DNA of 64,000 nucleotides, from NCBI RefSeq assembly GCF_022605525.1, contig NZ_JAKQYJ010000002.1:558001-622000 (forward strand). The letters are read 5' to 3'. The notes beneath the pieces are model-generated. The model had not been told where the DNA came from, ran no database searches, and was given only the letters and a program-made list of their open reading frames with translations. The translations under genes were made by a program, and so were the position numbers. Origin of the DNA: Porphyrobacter sp. GA68 (lineage in GTDB: Bacteria > Pseudomonadota > Alphaproteobacteria > Sphingomonadales > Sphingomonadaceae). How positions within the stretch are numbered: the first letter of the stretch is position 1; each line of letters starts with the position of its first letter. Below, piece by piece: positions 35,049 to 44,978 of this stretch.

Positions 35049-36470
35049 TCAAACGACCAGCCCCATCGGCTGTTCGCACAGCTGCTTGAAAGCCGCCATC
35101 AACTGCGCCCCGTCGGCACCGTCGATCGCGCGGTGATCGAAGCTGCCGCTGGCGCTCATGACTGTCGCGACGGTCAGTTCCCCGTCCAGCACCCACGGGC
35201 GCCGCTCGCCCGCACCCACGGCCATGATCATCCCCTGCGGCGGGTTTATCACGGCGTCAAACTGCTTGATGCCATACATGCCAAGGTTCGAGAGCGAGGC
35301 GCTGCCGCCCTGATACTCATGCGGTTGCAGCTTGCCGTCACGCGCCTTGTCGATCAGCTCCTTCATCGCGGTGCTGATGGCAGCCAGCCCGCGCGTATCG
35401 GCGTGCGTCACGATGGGCGTGATCAGGCCACTTGGCGCGGCCACGGCGACGGCGATATCCGCGCGGCTGTAGCGGTGCAGCGTGTCGCCCTGGAAGCTGA
35501 CGTTGCACTGCGGCACCCGCATCAGCGCGCGGGCCAGCGCCTTGATCAGCAGGTCGTTGACCGACAGCTTGACTCCGTCCGCTTCGAGCGACTCGTTGAG
35601 CTGCTGCCTCAGCGCCAGCAGCGGATCGAGGTTGATGTCGACGGTGAGGTAGTAGTGCGGCACCTCCCGCTTGGATTCGGTCAAGCGGCGGGCGATGACT
35701 TTGCGGATGTTCGACAGCTTTTCTGCCTGGAAGGGCGTGCCGCCTTCGGGTGCGGCTTGTCCTGCCTGGGCGGTTGCCCCGGCTGACTGCGGCTGGGTGG
35801 CGGTCCGTTCGTCCGGCTTGGCGGCCGGGGCAGCGGCGGGGGCTGGCTGCCCCTGCGCCTGATCCACATCCGCCTTGACGATCCGGCCGTTGGGTCCGCT
35901 GCCCTTGATGGCCGCGAGGTCCAGTCCCTTCTGCTCTGCGAGCCGGCGGGCCAGCGGCGACGCGACGATGCGCCGCCCTCCGTTTGCCGAACCGGCGCGG
36001 TCGGCGCCCGGTGCGTTCTGTCCGGCGGATGGGGTTGCGCCCGCCTGCGGTGCAGCAGCCGTGGCACCAGCGGCCGGCTCTTTCTCGACCCGCGCCCGTT
36101 CGCCTTCCACTTTTTCTTCGCGGACTTCGCGCAGATCGCCGGATGATTCCGCACCATCACCACCACTCGTACTGCCGGAATCGCCGTCGTCGCCTCCGCC
36201 CGCGGCTGCGACCGCCGCGGCATCTTCGCCCTCCTCCGTCAGCAGCGCGATGGCAGTTCCCACCTTCACGCCTTCGGTGCCCTCGGCAACGAGGATGGAG
36301 GCAATCGTGCCTTCATCAACCGCCTCGAACTCCATGGTCGCCTTGTCGGTTTCGATCTCGGCCATGATGTCCCCGGCAGAAACACTATCCCCTTCCTTCA
36401 CCAGCCAGCGGGCGAGCGTGCCTTCTTCCATGGTGGGGGACAGGGCGGGCATCTTGATGGTGATGGGCAT
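35049..36470 (-). CDS. pdhC: Pyruvate dehydrogenase E2: dihydrolipoamide acetyltransferase
   Basis: 473 residues. One N-terminal lipoyl domain (1-80, Lys43 in ETDKATMEF), then a long Ala/Gly/Glu/Asp-rich linker. The peripheral-subunit-binding domain follows ([20 protein letters not shown] to about GRIVKADV). The 2-oxoacid acyltransferase core starts near [17 protein letters not shown] and carries the catalytic HxxxDG-type motif as [23 protein letters not shown] is the start; the longer open frame upstream runs into the divergent usp leader and is not homologous. Its E1 partners are pdhA/pdhB at the left end. Confidence 0.95.
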   Translation of the reverse strand: MPITIKMPALSPTMEEGTLARWLVKEGDSVSAGDIMAEIETDKATMEFEAVDEGTIASILVAEGTEGVKVGTAIALLTEEGEDAAAVAAAGGGDDGDSGSTSGGDGAESSGDLREVREEKVEGERARVEKEPAAGATAAAPQAGATPSAGQNAPGADRAGSANGGRRIVASPLARRLAEQKGLDLAAIKGSGPNGRIVKADVDQAQGQPAPAAAPAAKPDERTATQPQSAGATAQAGQAAPEGGTPFQAEKLSNIRKVIARRLTESKREVPHYYLTVDINLDPLLALRQQLNESLEADGVKLSVNDLLIKALARALMRVPQCNVSFQGDTLHRYSRADIAVAVAAPSGLITPIVTHADTRGLAAISTAMKELIDKARDGKLQPHEYQGGSASLSNLGMYGIKQFDAVINPPQGMIMAVGAGERRPWVLDGELTVATVMSASGSFDHRAIDGADGAQLMAAFKQLCEQPMGLVV

Positions 36471-36594
36471 GGCGGCGCGGCGATCCTCGGATTGACAGGC
36501 GTTCGGCGGTTCTCTGGCGTCTTCTGCACGCAGCCGCAAGACCTTGCACCGCTCGGCCAAGCCGGCGTAGAAGCGGGCCGCTGGGGGTGGGCCG

Positions 36595-37047
36595 ATGCGC
36601 ATATATCTGGTTGTCATGGACGAATCGGCGGAAACGCGCCTTGCCCTGCGCTTTGCGGCGCGGCGGGCCGCACGTACCGGCGGAGCTGTGCATATCCTCG
36701 CGCTGGTGGAACCCGGCAGCTTCAACGCGTTCGGCTCGGTCCAGGCGACCATAGAACAGGAAGCGAAGGAGCGGGCCGAAGTGCTCGCCACTGCGGAGGC
36801 AGGAAACATCTTCGCAGAGTATGGCAAGCGTCCGGTCATCTCCGTGCGCGAAGGAGACCCGCAGAAGGTAATCCGCACCTATCTGGAAGAATTCGACGGC
36901 GTTGCCGCCCTCGTTCTGGCCGCTTCGCACGACAACGGACCCGGACCGCTGGTCACTCACTTTGCGGCGGTGGCGGGGTCGCTGCCCTGCCCGCTCTATA
37001 TCGTGCCAGGCGCCCTTTCGACCAAAGCGATCGACGAACTGGCCTGA
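36595..37047 (+). CDS. Universal stress protein, UspA family
   Basis: 150 residues, one Usp domain: [20 protein letters not shown] with the conserved Asp, and a C-terminal [13 protein letters not shown] region. The nucleotide-loop spacing (G-x2-G-x9-G-S/T) is only approximately kept, so ATP binding is uncertain. It diverges from pdhC across 124 bases. Its stop is one base from the stop of rnr on the opposite strand. Confidence 0.82.
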   Translation: MRIYLVVMDESAETRLALRFAARRAARTGGAVHILALVEPGSFNAFGSVQATIEQEAKERAEVLATAEAGNIFAEYGKRPVISVREGDPQKVIRTYLEEFDGVAALVLAASHDNGPGPLVTHFAAVAGSLPCPLYIVPGALSTKAIDELA

Positions 37048-37048
37048 C

Positions 37049-39328
37049 CTAGCGGCGCTTCCCGCGACCCTGATGACGGATGTTGCCGGGTCGGCCACGC
37101 TTCCCCTGCGCATGCTTTTTACCGTCAGGTTTGGGCGACGGGCGTCGCCCGCGCGGTCCCACCGGTTTTGATCCGCCCTCCGGCAACTCGAACTTGAGCG
37201 CTCCTGTCAGCGGATTTGCCTCCGCCAGCCTCAGTTCCAACCGGTCCCCGACCGCATAGCGCGTCCCGCTATCCTCGCCCACCAGCGCCTGGCTGCCCTC
37301 TTCGTACCGGAAGTACTCGTCGCCCAGCGTCGATACCGGCACCAGCCCGTCGCCGCCCAGCTGCAGGATGGTGGCGAAAAAGCCGAAGCCCTGAACCCCG
37401 GTGATCCGGGTTGCGAACACCTCGCCGACGCGGCCGGCCAGCCAGGCGGCGACATAGCGGTCTATGGTATCGCGTTCTGCCTCCATTGCCCGGCGTTCGG
37501 CGGTGCTGATCGCATCGGACACCTGTTGCAGGCTGGCCCGGTCGCGTTCGGACAGGCCGGTGGTTGCGGGCAATTGCGCTTTCGGCTTCGGCTGCTCCAA
37601 CCCATAGGCATCGACCAGCGCCCGATGGACCAGAAGGTCGGCATAGCGGCGGATCGGCGAGGTGAAATGCGCGTACGACCCCAGAGCAAGGCCGAAATGG
37701 CCGGCGTTCTGCGGCCCGTAATACGCCTGCGTCTGGCTGCGCAGGACCGCTTCCATCACCAGCGCCCGCTCCGCCTCGTCGCCGATGTCCTTCAGCATCC
37801 GGTTGAACAGCAAAGGCGTGACCACCTGCCCCAACGCCAGCTTGCGTCCCGAAGTCGCGAGAAAGTCACGCAGGGCAAGCAGCTTTTCCCGGCTGGGCGA
37901 CTCGTGCACGCGGTAAACGACCGGCGCTGTCCTGGCTTCCAGCGCCTTAGCCGCCGCCACATTGGCGGCGATCATGAAGTCTTCCACCACGCGGTGCGCA
38001 TCCAGCCGCTCGCGCACGGCGATTTCCTCGATCTGCCCCGCTTCGTTCAGCACCACCCGGCGTTCGGGCAGGTCAAGGTCGAGCGGATCGCGTGCCTCCC
38101 GCGCCTTGTGCAGCAGCCGCCAGCAGTCCCACAAGTGCCGCAACTCCTGCGACGCCCATCCGTCGTCGATCGCCTTCTGGGCATCCTCATAGGCGATGTT
38201 GGCAGCCAGCCGCACGGTCGCGCGCGTGAAGCGCCACCCCGTCAGCTTGCCTTCCGGCGACACGTCGAGGTGACAGACCATGGCAGCCCGATCCTCTCCT
38301 TCGACGAGCGAGCAGATGTCGGCGGACAGAACCTCAGGCAGCATCGGCACGACCCGGTCGGGAAAGTACACGGAATTGCCCCGCTTGCGCGCCTCGCGGT
38401 CGAGCGCGCCGCCCGGCCGGACATAGAACGACACGTCCGCGATTGCGACCACCGCGCGGAACCCGCCCTGCCCGTCCGGCTGTGCCCAGATGGCATCGTC
38501 GTGATCCCGCGCGTCGGCAGGGTCAATGGCCACGATCGGCAGGTCGCGCAGGTCTTCGCGCCAGTCCTCGCTCAGCGGCAGGTCCGCGGCACGCCCGGCC
38601 TCGTCCAGCGCTTCCTGCGCAAAGACGTGCGGAATGCCGTGCTGCGCGATGGCGATGAGAGAAAAACTCCTGGGCGCCAGCGGGTCGCCAACCACTTCGA
38701 CGACCTTGACGCCGCCACGCGCCGACCGCCCCACACGTTCCGCCAGGACCAGTTCCCCCGCGCGCGCCTCGCCCATGTCGCTGATCGGGGACGCTTGCCG
38801 CACACGCTTGTCCACCGGTGCCAGCCACGGCTTGCCCGCACCATCCAGTTCCACGACACCGATCAATCCTTCGCTGCGCGCAGGCAGTTTCTTGATCGGA
38901 TGCCCGCGCCAGCCGTGCTGCGTCTCCTCGGTCCGCGCCAGAACCCGGTCCCCGCGCTTCAACGCCGCCTGCCCCTTGCCTGACTTGCGGTCCTTTCCAC
39001 GCGATTCCACAAGCTGGATGCGGGGCGGCTTGCCTGCATCCGCCGCCCAGTTTTCCGGCACGGCCACGGCGACACCATCGTCGATCTCTGCTACCGTCAG
39101 AACGGTTACGCGGGGCACTCCGCCCATCTGGTGGAAGGCGCTGCGGTTGCCGTCGATCAGCCCTTCATCGGCCATGTCCTTCAGCCGCGCCTTCAGGGCG
39201 ATCTTCTCCTCGCCCTTGAGACCGAATGCCTTGGCGATCTCCCGCTTGCCCGCCGGAACCTCGCTGGTCTGGATGAACTGGAGGATCTGCTCGCGCGAAG
39301 GCAAGCCGGTTGCTGTTTTGCGCGGCAT
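37049..39328 (-). CDS. rnr: Ribonuclease R
   Basis: About 759 residues. An N-terminal winged-helix region (LPSREQILQFIQTSE), cold-shock domains, then the RNB catalytic domain with Mg-binding aspartates in VAIDPADARDHDDAIWA. Further RNB motifs include YADLLVHRALVDAYGL. A S1 domain (VGEVFATRITGVQGFGFFA) and a Lys/Arg-rich tail follow. It is a processive 3'-5' exoribonuclease able to unwind structured RNA. MPRKTATGLPS is taken as start; earlier ATG at 39337 is possible. Confidence 0.93.
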   Translation of the reverse strand: MPRKTATGLPSREQILQFIQTSEVPAGKREIAKAFGLKGEEKIALKARLKDMADEGLIDGNRSAFHQMGGVPRVTVLTVAEIDDGVAVAVPENWAADAGKPPRIQLVESRGKDRKSGKGQAALKRGDRVLARTEETQHGWRGHPIKKLPARSEGLIGVVELDGAGKPWLAPVDKRVRQASPISDMGEARAGELVLAERVGRSARGGVKVVEVVGDPLAPRSFSLIAIAQHGIPHVFAQEALDEAGRAADLPLSEDWREDLRDLPIVAIDPADARDHDDAIWAQPDGQGGFRAVVAIADVSFYVRPGGALDREARKRGNSVYFPDRVVPMLPEVLSADICSLVEGEDRAAMVCHLDVSPEGKLTGWRFTRATVRLAANIAYEDAQKAIDDGWASQELRHLWDCWRLLHKAREARDPLDLDLPERRVVLNEAGQIEEIAVRERLDAHRVVEDFMIAANVAAAKALEARTAPVVYRVHESPSREKLLALRDFLATSGRKLALGQVVTPLLFNRMLKDIGDEAERALVMEAVLRSQTQAYYGPQNAGHFGLALGSYAHFTSPIRRYADLLVHRALVDAYGLEQPKPKAQLPATTGLSERDRASLQQVSDAISTAERRAMEAERDTIDRYVAAWLAGRVGEVFATRITGVQGFGFFATILQLGGDGLVPVSTLGDEYFRYEEGSQALVGEDSGTRYAVGDRLELRLAEANPLTGALKFELPEGGSKPVGPRGRRPSPKPDGKKHAQGKRGRPGNIRHQGRGKRR

Positions 39329-39370
39329 GCCCGCCATATGGGCGCTTTCATCCCGCCGCTCAACCACGCG

Positions 39371-39850
39371 TCAGTAATAGGCGATCAGCCTGCCGGCGAC
39401 CGCGATGGCCAGCCACAGCAGCAGGGACAGCAGCGCCGACGCCCGCAGCAGGCCGCCAGGCGTCCGGTTGCCGCGACCCCGACACCAGCGCAGGCGGAAC
39501 GCCGCCGCGTTCAGCAGCGCGAGCCCGAGCAGGCCGAGCTTGATCTGAAAGGTCTCCGACGCGGCGAGCGCCGCCCCATCGGCGGCGAACAGCACCAGCC
39601 CCGATGCGCCTTGCACAAGCAGTCCGGCAATCGCGATTGGTGTCAGTGCGCGGGATAAAGGTTCAAGCGGCAGGGCGCGCCACAGCCCGGCCACTCTCAG
39701 GTCGACCACGCCGATCCCGCCGACGAGCAGCGCCACGCCGATCACATGCAGCACATTGGCCCATGGATAGACATGCGCACTGCTCCGCGCCCAATCGACC
39801 AGTCCCGCCGCTTCCAGCCAGCCGTTCAGCGCCAGCAGCGCCGTCTCCAT
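39371..39850 (-). CDS. Four-helix membrane protein (DUF6644-like)
   Basis: 159 residues with four hydrophobic segments at about 33-53, 70-89, 102-118 and 133-156, and a conserved-looking HVIGVALLVGGIGVVDLR. It resembles uncharacterised small membrane proteins that occur beside DUF6152 proteins, as here: the DUF6152 gene ends three bases before it. The DUF assignment is from memory of that pairing and needs a profile search. Function unknown; the pair may handle a metal or redox partner in the envelope. Confidence 0.7.
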   Translation of the reverse strand: METALLALNGWLEAAGLVDWARSSAHVYPWANVLHVIGVALLVGGIGVVDLRVAGLWRALPLEPLSRALTPIAIAGLLVQGASGLVLFAADGAALAASETFQIKLGLLGLALLNAAAFRLRWCRGRGNRTPGGLLRASALLSLLLWLAIAVAGRLIAYY

Positions 39851-39853
39851 GCC

Positions 39854-40207
39854 TCAGCGCAACTCGACGGTTTTGCCGTTCACCACGATCCGCTCGACCC
39901 GCATCTCCGGTGTACCGTCACGACGGACATAGCCGGTCAGGGTTATGCGCTGACGGTTGTTGATCTCTTCCAGCTGCAGACCACGCGCCGTCATGCGCGA
40001 TACGGGGGCAAGGATCACGTCCCACTCCCGGTTCTGCCAGTTCATCTTGGCCGTTCCATGCGGGTTGCCCCAGCTTACATCGTACAGGGGTCCGGTCAGT
40101 GTCACCGGTTCCGCTTCGTTGTAGGAACTCCACCCGTGATGCGCCCACACCGCCACGGGGGTGGCCGCCATCAGCCCGGCCAGCGCGATTTTCGTTAGTG
40201 ACTGCAT
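39854..40207 (-). CDS. DUF6152 family secreted protein
   Basis: 117 residues with a signal peptide ending near PVAVWA. The mature part starts HHGWSSYNEAEPVTLTGPLYDVSWGNPHG, the recognisable DUF6152 signature with paired His and aromatic residues, and ends in beta strands with an Arg/Val-rich pattern. GAGGAG precedes the ATG. It is upstream of and coupled to the membrane-protein gene. Biochemical function is not established. Confidence 0.8.
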   Translation of the reverse strand: MQSLTKIALAGLMAATPVAVWAHHGWSSYNEAEPVTLTGPLYDVSWGNPHGTAKMNWQNREWDVILAPVSRMTARGLQLEEINNRQRITLTGYVRRDGTPEMRVERIVVNGKTVELR

Positions 40208-40243
40208 CGTACTGCTCCTCGATGTCTGCTCAGCGAATTTGGT

Positions 40244-41578
40244 TCAATTCCGTGCCGCGGCCGGGCGAAAGGCACCCGCCGGCACGGCGCTCGCCACGGG
40301 ACTGCACGGGCCGTTCTCGGCACACGCGCTCACGCCGAAAATCCAGTCGTCCCCGCGCACGCCGGCCAAGCTGACGCGGGTTTCCGTAGTGCCAGCGATG
40401 ACGGGTTCGTCAGGCCAGCCGGAGGCGTCGGTCGGCCGCTGCCATACCTGGTAATTCGCCGCGCCGGGCACGGCCTGCCACGCGATCGCGGTGAATGTCT
40501 GCACCGCTGCCTCGGCCACCGGCGCAGGGGGCGCCGGTGTTCGGGCCAGCGCATCCGCAGCACGCACATTCAGCTGCGTCACTCTGGCGAGGTAGGGAAA
40601 GTCCATCTCATCTACCGTGTCGCCATAGGTGACGCCATTTTCCACCCTGAGATCCTGGTGCTGGTGATCGTAGTCCTCCACACCCACGGAAAACCGGACA
40701 GCCGGATAACCTGCCTCAAGGAAAGGGATCTGGTCCCCGCCCCGGCCCATTCTGTCGGTGCGCCAGATCTGGCGCACATCAAGACTGCCCGGCGTTTCTT
40801 GGGCCAACGCATCGATCCACCGGGCAAGATTGCGCGACGGACTGTCGTTCTCCCCGCCGTTTCGCCGCTGATCCGCGCGCAGCGCGTCAGTCAGGTCGGC
40901 GCGCGGCCCTTCCGAGAACACCCGCACCCGGTCAGGTTCGCAATAACCGTCCGAACCGCAGGTGTTGCCCACAATGTCGTTGTTGAGAACCGCTTTGACC
41001 TGCCATCCCTGCTGCGCGGCGTACTGCGCCAGCAGCCGACCGCCGTAAAGCCCCTGTTCCTCGCCGGAAAGGAGCGCATAAACGATCGTGACCGGGTATT
41101 GCCGCCCGGACAGCACCCGCGCCGCTTCGAGCACCAGGGCCGTACCCGATCCATCATCGTTCGCGCCGGGTGCGTCGCTGGTGAAGTCCATGACATCGCT
41201 GCCGCGGCTGTCGATGTGACCCTGGATTATCACCACCTCGTCAGGGCGCTGTGTTCCGCGCTGGATCGCAACCGCGTTGCGCAACCGGGTGGGCTGCGGG
41301 ATCCGGTTGCCCTGCACCGTGTCTTCAGGCGCGACCACTTCAAGGCAGTCGCCGCATCCGGCGGAGATCCGGCGGAACTCTGCCAGACCCCAATCGACCG
41401 CCGCGCCGATACCGCGGTTCGGATCGGTTTGCGACGACAGCGTGTGACGGGTGCCAAAGCTGACGAGTTTATCCACATCCGCCCGCAGGCGTTCGGCTGA
41501 CACGGCGACCGCCGGATCGGCTGGCTGGGCGGCGAGCGGACTGGCGAGGCAGGCCGCGGCAAGAAAGACTCTTCGCAT
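40244..41578 (-). CDS. Secreted M28-family zinc metallopeptidase
   Basis: 444 residues. Signal peptide MRRVFLAAACLASPLAAQ. The di-zinc aminopeptidase site is complete: GHIDSRG, PGANDDGSG, SGEEQGLYGG, NNDIVGN and a late His in YDHQHQD. A C-terminal fibronectin-III-like domain (about 345-425) follows. Two cysteine pairs (CGDC; CGSDGYC) suggest disulfides in the periplasm. It probably removes N-terminal residues from peptides for nutrient uptake. MRRVF is preferred over MYLRDQQ 36 bases upstream. Confidence 0.88.
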   Translation of the reverse strand: MRRVFLAAACLASPLAAQPADPAVAVSAERLRADVDKLVSFGTRHTLSSQTDPNRGIGAAVDWGLAEFRRISAGCGDCLEVVAPEDTVQGNRIPQPTRLRNAVAIQRGTQRPDEVVIIQGHIDSRGSDVMDFTSDAPGANDDGSGTALVLEAARVLSGRQYPVTIVYALLSGEEQGLYGGRLLAQYAAQQGWQVKAVLNNDIVGNTCGSDGYCEPDRVRVFSEGPRADLTDALRADQRRNGGENDSPSRNLARWIDALAQETPGSLDVRQIWRTDRMGRGGDQIPFLEAGYPAVRFSVGVEDYDHQHQDLRVENGVTYGDTVDEMDFPYLARVTQLNVRAADALARTPAPPAPVAEAAVQTFTAIAWQAVPGAANYQVWQRPTDASGWPDEPVIAGTTETRVSLAGVRGDDWIFGVSACAENGPCSPVASAVPAGAFRPAAARN

Positions 41579-41713
41579 GACCCGCAGTGTTGCCTGCTGG
41601 TCGCGCAAATACAACTACGTCTTTCCTCGGGCTGGCGCCCGCGACTGCCCAATCCCCTGCGCGGGAGCGAGCTGCACGCGGTGAAAGGCGGAAAACAACC
41701 CCGCCAGCCAGCG

Positions 41714-43258
41714 TCAGTAGGCGCGTGCCACCAGCACCCGCTCCACCGCCGGTTTTCCGGTGAAGATGCAGGTGCCGCTTACCGGAAGCGCATTTGCCGG
41801 CACGTTGCGGAACGTCAGCTTGAGCGCTTTCACCCGCTCCACCACCTGGTCCAGTTCCGCGCCCGCAGGCTTTGCCCACTCGACCTCCACCCAACCCTTG
41901 AACGGATCGCCCGACTGAAAACAGGCCGCCAGTTCTTCAAAGCTCGTCACGTCACGCCGGATGCTCGCATCCCGCCGTTCCTGGGCTTCCACGAACAGCG
42001 CGTGCTGGATGTCGGCCAGAACGCTGGCGATGGTCTGGCCCGCGACCTGACGGGTCGGCGTCTGGAAGAAGGGTTTGCCGGTGTCCTTGTCCCACAGGCG
42101 GTCGCGGCGCAGCAGGCTGACGGTGCCGTTCTCCAGGTCGCGTCCGCCGACCTCCACGATCAGCGGAGCGCCCCGGCGGACCCAATCCCACCGTTTACCG
42201 GCAACCTTGCCGGGGCGGGTGTCGAGCAGTACGCGCAGCGGCTCTCCAAAGGCAGTCTGCCCGGCCAGTGTGGCCCGCAGACCTTCGCAGTAGTCGATCA
42301 GCGCCGCATCCTCCGGCACGTCGCGCAGCATGGGCAGTATGATTACCTGATACGGCGCGAGCTTGGGCGGAACGCGTAATCCGTCGTCATCGCCATGCGT
42401 CATGATGATCCCGCCGATCATCCGGGTGGACACGCCCCAGCTGGTGGTGTGGGCAAGCTGCTGCTGACCCCCCCGGTCCTGATAGCGGATGCCGGCAGCG
42501 GCCGCGAAATTGGTGCCGAGGTAATGCGATGTCCCCGCCTGCAGCGCCTTGCCATCCTGCATCATGGCCTCGATGGACCAGGTTTCGACGGCGCCGGGAA
42601 ACCGTTCATTTTCCGGCTTCTCGCCGGCGATGACGGGCAGCGCCAGATCCTCTTCGGCGCAGGCGCGGTATACTTCCAGCATCCGCAGCGTGTGTTCTTT
42701 CGCTTCGGCCGCATCGGCGTGGGCGGTATGCCCTTCCTGCCACAGGAATTCGGATGTCCTGAGAAACATGCGGGTCCGCATTTCCCAGCGCACCACATTG
42801 GCCCACTGGTTCAGCTTGAGCGGCAGGTCGCGCCAGCTCTGAACCCACCGGGCCATGGCTTCGCCAATGATCGTTTCGGATGTGGGGCGCACCACCAGCG
42901 GTTCTTCCAGCCGGGCTTCCGGGTCTGGCACAAGGCCGCCGTTGCCGTCTGCGACCAGGCGGTGATGGGTCACGACCGCCATTTCCTTGGCAAACCCTTC
43001 CACATGGTCGGCTTCACGTTCGAAATAGGACAAGGGGATGAACAGGGGAAAGTAGGCGTTCTGATGCCCCGTCGCCTTGATCCTGTCGTCCAGCAGCCGC
43101 TGGATCCGTTCCCAGATGCCATAGCCCCACGGCTTGATGATCATGCAGCCGCGGACACCGGACTCCTCCGCCATGTCGGCGGCGGCAATGACCGCCTGAT
43201 ACCATTGGGCAAAGTCATCGGCGCGCTTCACGTCGAGCGCATGGCGGATCGTTGGCAA
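41714..43258 (-). CDS. proS: Prolyl-tRNA synthetase, archaeal/eukaryotic-type architecture
   Basis: 514 residues. Class II motifs: the N-terminal region IIKPWGYGIWERIQRLLDD, LVVRPTSETIIGEAMARWV for motif 2, and TTSWGVSTRMIGGIIMTHGD for motif 3. A C-terminal anticodon-binding domain and extra domain follow, ending in ARAY. The order, the PWGYxIWE motif and the Tyr terminus are the pattern of the ProS type 3 (archaeal-like) group, not the bacterial enzyme with an editing insertion. It charges tRNA-Pro with proline. Confidence 0.92.
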   Translation of the reverse strand: MPTIRHALDVKRADDFAQWYQAVIAAADMAEESGVRGCMIIKPWGYGIWERIQRLLDDRIKATGHQNAYFPLFIPLSYFEREADHVEGFAKEMAVVTHHRLVADGNGGLVPDPEARLEEPLVVRPTSETIIGEAMARWVQSWRDLPLKLNQWANVVRWEMRTRMFLRTSEFLWQEGHTAHADAAEAKEHTLRMLEVYRACAEEDLALPVIAGEKPENERFPGAVETWSIEAMMQDGKALQAGTSHYLGTNFAAAAGIRYQDRGGQQQLAHTTSWGVSTRMIGGIIMTHGDDDGLRVPPKLAPYQVIILPMLRDVPEDAALIDYCEGLRATLAGQTAFGEPLRVLLDTRPGKVAGKRWDWVRRGAPLIVEVGGRDLENGTVSLLRRDRLWDKDTGKPFFQTPTRQVAGQTIASVLADIQHALFVEAQERRDASIRRDVTSFEELAACFQSGDPFKGWVEVEWAKPAGAELDQVVERVKALKLTFRNVPANALPVSGTCIFTGKPAVERVLVARAY

Positions 43259-43304
43259 AGGTGAATGTCCTGCTGAAATGGAGTGGCGAGAGTGATGCGA
43301 GGCG

Positions 43305-43868
43305 CTATTGGCCCAGTTCGTCCAGCCGCTTCTGCATGGCGGCCATCTGCTCCTTGAGGGCAGCGAGATCAGCTGCGTCGGGGCGCTTGGATGCCGTGTG
43401 AAGGTCCGGCTTTCCTGCCGTTTGTGGCATGAACGCGCCCGCCGCCGCTCGCATCATTGCCAGGTTGCCTTCGGCCAGGCGCGCGAAGGGGTTTTCGGTC
43501 AGACCCTTTTCCCATGCTTCGCGCAGCTTGTCCTGGTTCTGCCGGAACTGCGCCATGCTTGCTTCCAGATAGGTCGGCATCATGGCCTGCATGGAATTGC
43601 CATACATGGCGATCAGGTCGCGCAGGAAGCTGATCGGCAGGAGCTGTTCGGCGCAGCTCGCCTCCTGCTCCATGATGATCTGCGTCAGGATGGAATGTGT
43701 CAGATCCTCGTTCGTCTTGGCGTCGAGAACCTGAAAATCGACGTTCTGTCGGACCATTACGGCCAGATCATCCAGCGTGATGTAGCTTGACGTGCCGGTG
43801 TTGTAGAGCCGCCGATTGGCGTATTTCTTGATGATGACGGGTTCGCCGTCCGCCTGCTTCTTTGCCAT
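43305..43868 (-). CDS. phaR: Polyhydroxyalkanoate synthesis repressor PhaR
   Basis: About 187 residues. The N-terminal PHB/PHA accumulation regulator DNA-binding domain is diagnostic: IIKKYANRRLYNTGTSSYIT. PHB_acc repeats follow (LPISFLRDLIAMYGNSMQAMMPTYLEASM) and a coiled C-terminus. PhaR binds PHA granules and represses phasin and its own gene. No phaC, phaA/B or phasin gene is in the window. It lies downstream of alr and upstream of proS on the same strand. Confidence 0.9.
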   Translation of the reverse strand: MAKKQADGEPVIIKKYANRRLYNTGTSSYITLDDLAVMVRQNVDFQVLDAKTNEDLTHSILTQIIMEQEASCAEQLLPISFLRDLIAMYGNSMQAMMPTYLEASMAQFRQNQDKLREAWEKGLTENPFARLAEGNLAMMRAAAGAFMPQTAGKPDLHTASKRPDAADLAALKEQMAAMQKRLDELGQ

Positions 43869-43937
43869 GGGTTGCAACTCTGCTGAAAGCCTTGACCGTG
43901 GCATTAGCACCCGCAGCAACGCGAGTGCAACAAGCCT

Positions 43938-44978
43938 TCATCGGGCGAAGCGACGGCCGAGGGTTGTGAGCAGCTCGTATTGCGACAGTCCCGTTGCCTC
44001 GGCCGCCGGCGGCAGGTCGAAGGGAACCTGAAGAAAGTCACCCTCGGCAAGGCCGGGTGCCCGCGTCAGGTCGACCGCCACCATGTCCATCGACACCCGC
44101 CCCACCAGCGGCAGCCTGCAATCGTCTTTCAGCAGGTAGCCGCTCTTGCCCCAGCTGCGCAGGAAACCATCCGCATAGCCAAGCGACACGATGCCGACCG
44201 GCAGATCCGTCTGTGCGGTGAAGGTACGGTTGTAACCGATCGTTTCGCCCGCCCTGACGACCCGCCGCTGGATGATCGCCGCCTGCACGCGTGCTACCGG
44301 CCTGATCGCCCCTGCCAGTTCGGCACGGGGGAGTCCGCCATAAAGCGCCAGGCCAGGGCGCGTCAGATCCAGATGATACGCCGGCCCCAGCATCAGCCCG
44401 GCTGAATTCGCCAGGCTGGCGCGCCGGTGCCTGACCTGCGGCAGCAGCGCGCGCAGCGTCTCCAGCTGCCGTGCGTTGCTGGGCGCGTCTTCGTCGGCGG
44501 AGGAGAGATGCGACATCAGCACATCCACCCTCAGCGAAGCGATCAGCGGATCGCCCGCTTCTTCCGGCCTGATGCCCAGGCGGTTCATGCCGCTGTCCAC
44601 CATCAGGTCGCAGGCGCCGCCGCCCGCCTCCAGCCACAGCCTGGCCTGATACAGGGAATTGATGACCGGCTTGACCCCTGCTGAGATCGCGTACTGCGCT
44701 TCGGCGGCAGACAGCGCGCCGTGCAGTACGCTGATATTGCCGGGCGGGATATGGGCGGCGACCGTCGGAACTTCCGACCAGTGCGCGACGAAGAAGTCGC
44801 GCGCACCTGCATCGCGCAGCACCGGCACACAACGCGCCGCGCCCAGGCCGTAACAGTCCGCCTTGACCGCCGCGCCAGCCGCCGCCGCGCCGGACAGCCG
44901 GTCGAGCGCGCGCCAGTTGTGCGCCAGCGCGGCCGCATCGACGTCCAGACGCAGGGTTGGCGGCGGCTCAGGCACCAT
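43938..44978 (-). CDS. alr: Alanine racemase
   Basis: 346 residues. PLP-lysine motif AAVKADCYGLG, GETIGYNRTF, SLGYADGFLRS and SMDMVAVD are visible, with the N-terminal TIM barrel and C-terminal beta domain. It provides D-Ala for peptidoglycan. The start MVPEPPPTL overlaps the MFS gene end by 11 bases; the open frame extends further but that segment lies in the transporter. It forms a cell-wall link with the dac gene elsewhere in the window. Confidence 0.93.
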   Translation of the reverse strand: MVPEPPPTLRLDVDAAALAHNWRALDRLSGAAAAGAAVKADCYGLGAARCVPVLRDAGARDFFVAHWSEVPTVAAHIPPGNISVLHGALSAAEAQYAISAGVKPVINSLYQARLWLEAGGGACDLMVDSGMNRLGIRPEEAGDPLIASLRVDVLMSHLSSADEDAPSNARQLETLRALLPQVRHRRASLANSAGLMLGPAYHLDLTRPGLALYGGLPRAELAGAIRPVARVQAAIIQRRVVRAGETIGYNRTFTAQTDLPVGIVSLGYADGFLRSWGKSGYLLKDDCRLPLVGRVSMDMVAVDLTRAPGLAEGDFLQVPFDLPPAAEATGLSQYELLTTLGRRFAR

